DNA of 10,749 nt, taken from contig JAQVWW010000010.1 in assembly GCA_028709505.1 (NCBI GenBank), positions 1 to 10,749 of the forward strand, read 5' to 3'. The position numbers were made by a program, and so were the translations under genes. This stretch comes from Eubacteriales bacterium. GTDB lineage: Bacteria; Bacillota; Clostridia; Christensenellales; UMGS416. The stretch's first letter is position 1, and every line of letters starts with the position of its first letter. Below the pieces are notes generated by a model. The model worked only from the letters and a program-made list of their open reading frames with translations. It was not told where the DNA came from and ran no database searches. This document shows positions 5,710 through 10,749 of the stretch, piece by piece.

Positions 5710-7251
5710 TTATGCCGGCAAAAAGCCCGCCCGGGATAAAAAGGCCAGCAGCGCCGCGTCGCCGGCCGGCGTGTCGGCAAATACGCCGGCATGATGCAGC
5801 ACCTGTTCGCATACAGCGCCCACCTCGGCCTGCAAGATGGTCTGGGCCGCGGCGGCGCAGTGCTCCCGGCCGTGGCGCGCGGCCACGTCGGCTATCCAGG
5901 CGGCGTGGGCAAACAGCGGGTGGCCCGGATCGTTTAAAGCGTCCAGCGGCAGCGCGGCGTCGCACAGGTACGCCGTCAGCTGCGTAAGCTCGGTTTTGAG
6001 CCGCGCCGGCAGAATGAACAGCCCCATCACTTCAATCAGGCCGATATTCTCCTTTTTGATGTGGTGCAGTTGCGCGTGCGGGTGAAAGATGCCCAGCGGG
6101 TGCTCGTCGGTGGTGCGGTTGTTGCGCAGTACCAGGTCCAGCTCGTAATCGTCGCCCCGCCGCCGGGCGATGGGCGTAATGGTATTGTGCGGCCCCTGGT
6201 TGGTGTGGGCCAGAATATCGGCGGACGGGTCGGAATATTCGCGCCACAGCTCAAGCACGCGCGCAGCCGTCTGGATAAGCTCGTCGCGATGGCGCGACGT
6301 CAGCCGCAGCGCCGCCATGGGCCAATCGACGACGCCGGCGGTGCCGGTAAAGCTTTCGTGTCGCAGCCGGATGCGCAGATCGGCTTTGGCCATAGGCAGC
6401 TGGTGCCGGCCGCCCTGGAAGTGATCGTGATTGAGGATGGAGCCGCCCACGATGGGCAAATCGGCGTTGGAACCCACAAAATAGTGGGGGAACTGCGTGG
6501 TAAAATCCAGCAGCCGGGTAAAGGCGCCGCGGTCAACCTTCATCGGGATGTGCCGGGCGTTGAATACGATGCAGTGTTCGTTGTAGTAAACATACGGCGA
6601 GTACTGGAAAAACCAGCTCTGGCCCGCCAATTGAAGCGGCAGTATCCGCAGCGTCTGGCGGGCGGGGTGGTTCAGCCGGCCGGCGTAGCCTACGTTTTCG
6701 CTGCACAGCAGGCATTTGGGATAACCCGCCGCCGGCAGCGATTTGAGCAGCGCTATCTCGCGCGGGTCCTTTTCGGGCTTGGAAAGGTTGATGGTGATCT
6801 CCAGCCGCCCATAGCGGCAGGGATGCTCCCAGGCGACGTTTTTGGCGATGCGGTCGCTGCGAATATAGCCGATATCCTGACAGAACTGATAAAACCAGTC
6901 GGTGGCCGCCGTGATACCCTGGTTTTGGCTGTACCGGGAAAACGTCTGCTCTACCTGCGAAGGCCGGGGCGTGACGGCGTCCATCAGCCGCGTATCAAAC
7001 AAATCCCGCAGCGTCTCGGTGTTATCGGCAAACAGGCCGCGGTCATAGGCGTAGTCCAGCAGCGCTTGCAGTACCGTCGCGGCGTCTTGCGCCGCCGGCA
7101 CAGGCTCGCCGTCCCAGGGCGCGTCCAGGCGCAGCGTATCCAGCAGCCGATTGCGGGCATAGGATATGTCGGCGGGGGAAATCAGGCCGCGCTGCTGCGC
7201 ATAGCCCAGCAGCGCTTCGACCTGATAGGAGGCATCGTTTTCCCGATACAT
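5710..7251 (-). CDS. galT: UDP-glucose--hexose-1-phosphate uridylyltransferase, class II GalT
   Basis: This 513-residue enzyme exchanges uridylyl between UDP-glucose and galactose-1-phosphate, giving UDP-galactose and glucose-1-phosphate (Leloir pathway, cytoplasm). Its length (about 500) and sequence match the Firmicute-type class II enzyme rather than the roughly 350-residue class I form. Visible landmarks: C180-LL-C183 in YPKCLLCSENVGYAGR, and the active-site segment GGSILNHDHFQGGRH with H275-x-H277-x-Q279, where H277 by analogy with HxH-type GalT would be the uridylylated histidine. Others are NQGPHNTITPIARR and the family tail ENIGLIEVMGLFILPARLK. The ATG at 7251 follows GGGAAGG by 8 bases and a promoter lies just upstream. 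It is divergent from galM, and the unknown gene follows it. No galK or galE is in the window. Confidence 0.95.
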   Translation of the reverse strand: MYRENDASYQVEALLGYAQQRGLISPADISYARNRLLDTLRLDAPWDGEPVPAAQDAATVLQALLDYAYDRGLFADNTETLRDLFDTRLMDAVTPRPSQVEQTFSRYSQNQGITAATDWFYQFCQDIGYIRSDRIAKNVAWEHPCRYGRLEITINLSKPEKDPREIALLKSLPAAGYPKCLLCSENVGYAGRLNHPARQTLRILPLQLAGQSWFFQYSPYVYYNEHCIVFNARHIPMKVDRGAFTRLLDFTTQFPHYFVGSNADLPIVGGSILNHDHFQGGRHQLPMAKADLRIRLRHESFTGTAGVVDWPMAALRLTSRHRDELIQTAARVLELWREYSDPSADILAHTNQGPHNTITPIARRRGDDYELDLVLRNNRTTDEHPLGIFHPHAQLHHIKKENIGLIEVMGLFILPARLKTELTQLTAYLCDAALPLDALNDPGHPLFAHAAWIADVAARHGREHCAAAAQTILQAEVGAVCEQVLHHAGVFADTPAGDAALLAFLSRAGFLPA

Positions 7252-7283
7252 GGCACAGACCTTCCCTTATTTTATTCAACCGT

Positions 7284-7312
7284 ATTATAATATAAACAGG
7301 TAATAGGTTCAA
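7284..7312 (-). promoter_or_regulatory. Sigma-A-type promoter of galT
   Basis: On the minus strand TTGAAC (7312-7307), a 17-base spacer and a perfect TATAAT (7289-7284) predict a start near 7277, about 25 bases before the galT ATG. Confidence 0.75.
7286..7291 (+). promoter_or_regulatory. Candidate -10 element for galM, overlapping the galT -10
   Basis: A perfect plus-strand TATAAT at 7286-7291 overlaps the minus-strand -10 of galT by four bases. No good -35 is seen 16-18 bases upstream, so any plus promoter would be weak or activator-dependent. It would start near 7298, about 33 bases before the galM ATG. Confidence 0.4.
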
Positions 7313-7330
7313 CGCGAAGGAGGATTCCTC

Positions 7331-8284
7331 ATGGGTAAGATCACACACGGCACCCGGCAGGGTTACGACATCGTCACGCTGGAGCATTTAAACCAGCGCG
7401 TGTCCATTGCGCCACAGCTGGGCGGCAACTGGTTTTCGTGGCAGCTGGGCGAGCTGGAATTGCGCGGGCCGGCGCCGCTGGATGCACCCCGGGACACGTT
7501 TGGCACGCCGGTGCTGTTCCCCACACCCAACCGTGTGCGGGCGTGCACCTATACGTTCCAAGGCCGGGAAATTCATCAGCAAAAAAACGGCGCCCCGCGG
7601 TTTTTGCACGGGCTTATCCTGGATGAGCCGCTGCACATCGCCGACAGCGGCGCCGACGACACCCAGGCGTACCTGACGCTGCAGGCCGACTTTATGCCGG
7701 GCACGGCGCTATATGAAGGGTTCCCCTTCCCGTGTGCGCTTAAACTGCACTACAGCCTATGCAAACTGGGGCTGGAAATCAGCTACACCGTCGAAAACAA
7801 AGGGGAGGGGCAGCTGCCGTTTGGCTTTGGCCTACACCCGTACTTTGCCAAGCTGGAAGACGAAGCGACTACATACCTGCGTGCGCCGGTGACCCAGGTG
7901 TATCAAAACGATGCGACGCTATTGCCTACCGGCGATATGCTGGATGTTCAAGACCATCCCGAGCTGGATCTGCGCCGATGGCGCGATTTGGCCGGGCTGG
8001 ACCTCGATTATGTGTACCGTGGCGTGCCGGCCGACGCCGTTACCGCTATCCGGTATGAAAAGACCGGCATCACCATAGAGCTGAGCGCATCGCCGGAGTT
8101 TTCGCATCTGGTGGTATACACGCCCAAGGACTTGCCGGTATTTGCCATAGAAAACCAGAGCTGCTGCACGGACGCCCACAATATGTACGCCAAAGGCCAT
8201 GCCGACACCTGCGGGCTTATCGTGCTGGAGCCGGGGCAGACGCACCGGGGCTATGTACGCTTTGGCGTCAACGAAAACCAATAA
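7331..8284 (+). CDS. galM: Aldose 1-epimerase (galactose mutarotase family)
   Basis: This 317-residue cytoplasmic enzyme should interconvert alpha and beta anomers of galactose or glucose, supplying the alpha anomer to the Leloir pathway. Mutarotase landmarks in order: LFPTPNRVR (62-70), RFLHGL with H93, GFGLHPYF with H169 (the likely general acid), LDYVY with D226, and IENQSCCTDAHNMY with E274 (the likely catalytic base). Length is normal. AAGGAGG lies 7 bases before the ATG. The gene is divergent from galT with about 80 bases between starts, which supports a galactose role. However, mutarotase-family members can act on other sugars, and the first histidine region (FLHG rather than NHPLHG) is somewhat divergent. 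A terminator-like hairpin follows 235 bases downstream. Confidence 0.88.
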   Translation: MGKITHGTRQGYDIVTLEHLNQRVSIAPQLGGNWFSWQLGELELRGPAPLDAPRDTFGTPVLFPTPNRVRACTYTFQGREIHQQKNGAPRFLHGLILDEPLHIADSGADDTQAYLTLQADFMPGTALYEGFPFPCALKLHYSLCKLGLEISYTVENKGEGQLPFGFGLHPYFAKLEDEATTYLRAPVTQVYQNDATLLPTGDMLDVQDHPELDLRRWRDLAGLDLDYVYRGVPADAVTAIRYEKTGITIELSASPEFSHLVVYTPKDLPVFAIENQSCCTDAHNMYAKGHADTCGLIVLEPGQTHRGYVRFGVNENQ

Positions 8285-8568
8285 CCCCAACCGTTTGCCG
8301 ACGGCGCGGCGCGCCGCACAATAACGGGGGAGATGCCTGGCGGGGGCGGCCGGCGCGCAACGACGGCCCACAGCCGTAAAAAGCGCTTTGGGTCCGGGCT
8401 TTGCGTCGAAAAGAACGGTTCCTACCCGGCGGCAGGAACAGAGGGTTAAAAACCGATTTTTGATTTGATTATCCGCCGGGAGCGGGAATTGCAGCATAGC
8501 CCGCAAGCAGGCCGGACGGGCCGCCGCACCAACGGCGGCCTTTTCCGCCGGAAAAATAGATACCGATG
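8285..8568. other. galM-folT intergenic stretch with several short hairpins
   Basis: I see no gene here. It holds several inverted repeats: a 12-bp perfect palindrome GCGGCGCGCCGC (8306-8317), ACGGC/GCCGT (8363-8367/8373-8377), the palindrome AAAGCGCTTT (8380-8389), and GTTCCT/AGGAAC (8418-8423/8434-8439). The terminator at 8519-8544 closes the stretch. Confidence 0.5.
8519..8544 (+). terminator. Probable terminator downstream of galM
   Basis: GGCCGCCG (8519-8526) and CGGCGGCC (8533-8540) form a perfect 8-bp stem with a 6-base loop, followed by TTTT (8541-8544). The T run is short. It lies between galM and the folT promoter, so it insulates folT. Confidence 0.6.
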
Positions 8569-8596
8569 TTGCTATTTTATCCCGGCACGCTATAAT
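8569..8596 (+). promoter_or_regulatory. Sigma-A-type promoter of folT
   Basis: TTGCTA (8569-8574), a 16-base spacer and a perfect TATAAT (8591-8596) predict a start near 8603, a few bases before the THF riboswitch. Confidence 0.7.
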
Positions 8597-8607
8597 AATA
8601 GCCAAAA

Positions 8608-8709
8608 TAGGAGAGTAGGCGTTTGCGCGTTAAGTGTCATGCGGACGGGGAGTTGCCGGTGAACGAAAAGCGCGTTGCTTGCGGTGCAAACGTCGCATCC
8701 CGCTGCTAC
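8608..8709 (+). promoter_or_regulatory. Tetrahydrofolate (THF) riboswitch aptamer
   Basis: The leader contains the conserved THF-riboswitch blocks in order: GGAGAGTAG (8610-8618), CGCGTTAAGTGT (8627-8638), the loop GGGGAGTTG, then ACGAA..GCG, CGGTG and GCATCCCGCT. The helix GTTTGC (8621-8626) with GCAAAC (8686-8691) corresponds to the paired arms in known folT-associated THF riboswitches. P1 can form from GTAG (8615-8618) and CTAC (8706-8709). Gene context agrees, since the next gene is the folate transporter folT, the classic target. Known behaviour is repression when reduced folates are plentiful. The match is by eye against the remembered consensus; no covariance model was run. Confidence 0.9.
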
Positions 8710-8765
8710 AAATAGAAGAGGCAATACCTCTAATTTGTGCTGTAAAGAATGGGAGGTATTGTAGG
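8708..8765 (+). promoter_or_regulatory. Expression platform that can sequester the folT ribosome binding site
   Basis: CAATACCTC (8722-8730) is perfectly complementary to GAGGTATTG (8753-8761), which contains the GGGAGG ribosome binding site (8751-8756). The competing hairpin ACAAAT/ATTTGT (8708-8713/8733-8738) with inner AGAGG/CCTCT (8717-8721/8727-8731) uses the same anti-SD bases. Its outer arm shares bases 8708-8709 with riboswitch P1. No T-tailed terminator is present, so control is most likely at translation. Confidence 0.75.
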
Positions 8766-9326
8766 ATGGTACATTTAAAAGACGCCTTTTCCTCTTCGGC
8801 GCGGGAGTTTAAAAGCCTGCGCAGCCTTATTGTGACGGCGCTTTTCATCGCCTTAAGTCTGGTGTTGGACAGCGTCAGTATTTATATCACGCCGGAAATA
8901 AAAATTGGCGTAAGCTTTGTGGCCATGGCGCTGACGGCTTTTCTGTTCGGCCCGGTGATGGGCATGGCCGCCGGCGGCGTAGCCGACGTGATCGGCTACG
9001 TACTCAATCCCCGCGGCGCATACTTTCCCGGCTTTACGCTAAGCGCCGTGCTGGGCGGCCTCGTCTATGGCCTGTTCCTATACCGTCGGCCGGCCAAGTT
9101 GCTGCCGATATTCGCCGCCAAGCTGCTGATTAACCTGTTCATCAACCTGTTTTTAAACACGCTATGGAACGCGCTGCTGGGCGGTAAAGGCTTTTTTGTG
9201 CTGATGCCCGCCCGGGCTGTCAAAAACCTGCTGCTGTGGCCGGTGGAAAGTTTTATCCTGTATTTCGTGCTGGTGGGCATGGGTAAAATACTGCACAGGC
9301 TGGGCTGGCGGCGCACGTTGCTGTGA
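8766..9326 (+). CDS. folT: Folate ECF transporter substrate-binding (S) component FolT
   Basis: This 186-residue membrane protein should capture folates as the S component of an energy-coupling-factor transporter, working with EcfA, EcfA' and EcfT encoded elsewhere. About five to six hydrophobic helices are visible (roughly 20-42, 47-80, 89-106, 112-138 and 157-175). FolT-like features are GAYFPGFTLSAVLGGLVYG (84-102), NTLWNALLGGKGFF (131-144) and PARAVKNLLLWPVES (148-162). A longer frame opens upstream, but its first 44 residues would be encoded inside the riboswitch and its platform. The ATG at 8766 is 9 bases after GGGAGG and gives a normal-length S component. Regulation by the THF riboswitch supports folate over other vitamins. 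The gene appears monocistronic; no clear terminator is seen between it and the esterases. Confidence 0.92.
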   Translation: MVHLKDAFSSSAREFKSLRSLIVTALFIALSLVLDSVSIYITPEIKIGVSFVAMALTAFLFGPVMGMAAGGVADVIGYVLNPRGAYFPGFTLSAVLGGLVYGLFLYRRPAKLLPIFAAKLLINLFINLFLNTLWNALLGGKGFFVLMPARAVKNLLLWPVESFILYFVLVGMGKILHRLGWRRTLL

Positions 9327-9386
9327 CGACGCATAAATAGTTACCGATATACAAAAATAGTAGCATGTAAATGTATGTTTTGCCTA

Positions 9387-9395
9387 TGTTATACT
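9387..9395 (+). promoter_or_regulatory. Extended -10 promoter for the esterase pair
   Basis: TG at 9387-9388, one base, then TATACT (9390-9395) form an extended -10 element. No good -35 is visible, which extended -10 promoters tolerate. Start is predicted near 9402, about 40 bases before the first esterase ATG. Confidence 0.5.
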
Positions 9396-9404
9396 CAATG
9401 TAAT

Positions 9405-9418
9405 TGGAAACGATTACC
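9405..9418 (+). promoter_or_regulatory. cre-like (CcpA/LacI-family) operator candidate
   Basis: TGGAAACGATTACC agrees with the catabolite-responsive element consensus TGWAANCGNTNWCA at 12 of 14 positions, including the central CG. It sits at or just after the predicted start site, where a bound repressor would block transcription. Flanking GTAAT and ATTAC make the site more symmetric, so another LacI-family regulator is equally possible. Confidence 0.45.
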
Positions 9419-9442
9419 TGTGTAAGGAGGCGTAGACAGCAC

Positions 9443-10228
9443 ATGGCATTGTTGCACGTGGACTTTTTTTCAGACGCGCTGGGTATGTGCGCCGAAATGG
9501 ACGTGATTCTCCCTGAGCAAACCAAGGGCCAAATCGGCATGGAAGGCAAAGCGGGGGACGGAAAGTATCCGACGCTCTACCTGCTGCACGGCATGAGTGA
9601 CGACCATACCATCTGGCAGCGGCGTACTTCCATCGAGCGGTACGTGGCCGATAAGGGCATTGCCGTCGTCATGCCCAGCACGCATTTGGGCTGGTATACC
9701 GACATGCACTACGGCTTTGCGTACTGGACGTATATCTCCAAGGAGCTGCCGCAAATTTGCCGCACGTTCTTCCCCAACATGTCTGACCGCCGCGAGGACA
9801 CCTTCGCCGCCGGCCTTTCGATGGGCGGTTACGGCGCGCTGAAGCTGGGCCTGCGCGCATCGGATACGTTCGGCGCCGTGGCCGCTTTATCGGCGGGCAT
9901 CGACGTGGCCGGCATCTGCAAGAATGCGTCGGACGAGGATAAAAACTTTTGGCTTGGCATCTTTGGCCCGGCCGACGAAGTGCAGGGCAGCGATAACGAT
10001 CTATTCGCGCTGGCCGATAAGCTGGCGGCGTCGGGCAAGCAGAAGCCTCCCATCTATATGTGGTGCGGCACCGAGGACTTCCTGTATGAGCAGAACCACG
10101 CAATGCGGGATCACCTGCGCGAGAAGGGCTTTGACTTGACCTACGAGGAATCGCCGGGCGATCACAGCTGGCCCTATTGGGACGCCAAAATCCAGACGGT
10201 GCTGGACTGGCTGCCCATCGGCAAGTAA
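9443..10228 (+). CDS. Alpha/beta-hydrolase esterase (tributyrin esterase / FrmB-like family)
   Basis: This 261-residue cytoplasmic serine esterase has an intact triad. The nucleophile is Ser126 in GLSMGG (124-129), the acid is Asp212 in CGTEDFL, and the base is His241 in SPGDHSW. YLLHG (46-50) supplies the oxyanion region. The family contains Firmicute tributyrin esterases and S-formylglutathione hydrolase-like enzymes acting on short acyl or acetyl esters; the physiological substrate cannot be told from sequence. No signal peptide is present. I chose the ATG at 9443 because the following paralogue begins with the same MAL-HV-FFS motif. AAGGAGG lies 12 bases upstream, a little far. A TTG at 9404 would add 13 basic residues and cover the operator. 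It is followed after 13 bases by its paralogue, so the two form an operon. Confidence 0.9.
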   Translation: MALLHVDFFSDALGMCAEMDVILPEQTKGQIGMEGKAGDGKYPTLYLLHGMSDDHTIWQRRTSIERYVADKGIAVVMPSTHLGWYTDMHYGFAYWTYISKELPQICRTFFPNMSDRREDTFAAGLSMGGYGALKLGLRASDTFGAVAALSAGIDVAGICKNASDEDKNFWLGIFGPADEVQGSDNDLFALADKLAASGKQKPPIYMWCGTEDFLYEQNHAMRDHLREKGFDLTYEESPGDHSWPYWDAKIQTVLDWLPIGK

Positions 10229-10241
10229 GGAGGACACGAAG

Positions 10242-10749
10242 ATGGCATTGATGCATGTGAATTTCTTCTCGCAGACGCTGGGCATGTGCGTGGCGGCGGA
10301 TGTGGTGCTGCCGCAAAAGGCCAACAAGCAGATCGGCATGGCTTCGGCCATCCGCGCCGACGGCAAGCACCCGGTGCTATGGCTGCTGCACGGCGCCAGC
10401 GACAACCATACCGTATGGGGCCGGCGCACGTCCATCGAGCGCTACGCCGCCGACTATGGCCTGGCGGTGGTCATGCCCAACGGGCATTTAAGCTCCTATT
10501 CCAACATGGCCTACGGCGGCAAGTATTTCGACTATGTCTCCCGGGAGCTGCCCGCCGTCATGCGCTCTTTCTTCCCGCTGAGCGACAAGCGGGAGGATAA
10601 CTTCATCGCCGGCCTTTCGATGGGCGGCATGGGCTGCATGAAGATCGGCCTGGCCTTTCCGGAGAATTACGCGGCCATCGGCTGCCTGTCGGCCGGGGCG
10701 GGGTTCCGGCACCATAAAAATCCCAGCAGTGACAATCCCGATATGCGCC
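10242..10749 (+). CDS. Second alpha/beta-hydrolase esterase, paralogue of the preceding gene (cut by right edge)
   Basis: The first 169 residues are visible and align with the upstream esterase almost without gaps. Shared blocks are MAL-HV-FFS at the start, QIGM, LLHG-SD-HT-W, RRTSIERY-AD-G-AVVMP, and AGLSMGG with the nucleophile Ser126. The acid and histidine lie beyond the edge. It differs mainly around residues 80-100 (GHLSSYSNMAYGGKYFDYVS against the tyrosine- and tryptophan-rich stretch of its neighbour). In this fold that region can shape the substrate pocket, so a different acyl or sugar-ester substrate is plausible. AAGGAGG overlaps the TAA of the upstream gene and lies 8 bases before the ATG. 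Tandem duplication followed by divergence is the simplest explanation. No signal peptide is visible. Confidence 0.9.
   Translation, partial: MALMHVNFFSQTLGMCVAADVVLPQKANKQIGMASAIRADGKHPVLWLLHGASDNHTVWGRRTSIERYAADYGLAVVMPNGHLSSYSNMAYGGKYFDYVSRELPAVMRSFFPLSDKREDNFIAGLSMGGMGCMKIGLAFPENYAAIGCLSAGAGFRHHKNPSSDNPDMR

Noticed and set aside
6061..7290. Plus-strand 409-residue open frame opposite galT
   Set aside because: It lies almost wholly inside galT on the other strand, has no ribosome binding site, and is explained by the high third-position GC of galT.
8634..8765. Upstream ATG that would extend FolT by 44 residues
   Set aside because: The extension is encoded by the THF riboswitch and its platform, is Arg/Cys-rich and unlike FolT. 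The ATG at 8766 has the proper ribosome binding site.
9404..9442. TTG start adding 13 residues to the first esterase
   Set aside because: The extra residues are basic and cover the operator-like site. The paralogue begins at the equivalent of the ATG at 9443.
1..10749. CRISPR array, transposase, phage genes, tRNA or rRNA
   Set aside because: No regularly spaced repeats, no insertion-sequence ends with a transposase, and no tRNA- or rRNA-like sequence were seen on either strand.

Overview
The window looks like chromosome of an anaerobic Firmicute of the Clostridia type with fairly GC-rich coding DNA. This is inferred from AGGAGG-like ribosome binding sites, near-consensus sigma-A promoters, a T-box leader, a tetrahydrofolate riboswitch, a class II (Firmicute-type) GalT and a DegV protein. 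No taxon below that level can be read from the sequence alone. I see no transposase, phage gene, tRNA, rRNA or CRISPR array.

Layout. 1-396 (-): promoter and 5' end of a family 2 glycosyltransferase that runs off the left edge. 430-3174 (-): a complete methionine-uptake operon, metN-metI-metQ. It has a textbook promoter, a T-box leader with a Met (AUG) specifier and leader terminator, and a strong terminator after metQ. 3230-4369 (+): a DegV/FakB-type fatty-acid-binding protein with its own promoter, a leader of about 215 nt and a terminator. 4370-4929: no convincing conventional gene. It is a hairpin-rich, GC-rich stretch with terminators facing the minus strand, followed by an A/T-rich patch holding a 23-codon ORF behind a perfect ribosome binding site. 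4930-7251 (-): galT and, 42 bases downstream, an unrecognised 245-aa protein. 7331-8284 (+): an aldose 1-epimerase (GalM-like), divergent from galT across a short intergenic region with overlapping -10 elements. 8285-8765: terminator, promoter and a THF riboswitch whose downstream platform can hide the ribosome binding site of folT. 8766-9326 (+): folT, the folate-specific S component of an ECF transporter. 9385-10749 (+): two adjacent paralogous alpha/beta-hydrolase esterases behind an extended -10 promoter and a cre-like operator; the second is cut by the right edge.

How it fits together. The window holds several small, independently controlled nutrient units. Methionine import is controlled by uncharged tRNA-Met, folate import by reduced folate, and galactose handling pairs GalM (anomer interconversion) with GalT (Leloir uridylyl transfer). 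Esterases are probably under carbon-source control. The best RNA biology is in the two riboregulators (2851-3140 and 8608-8765). The least explained DNA is 4370-4930 and the unknown protein at 4930-5667.
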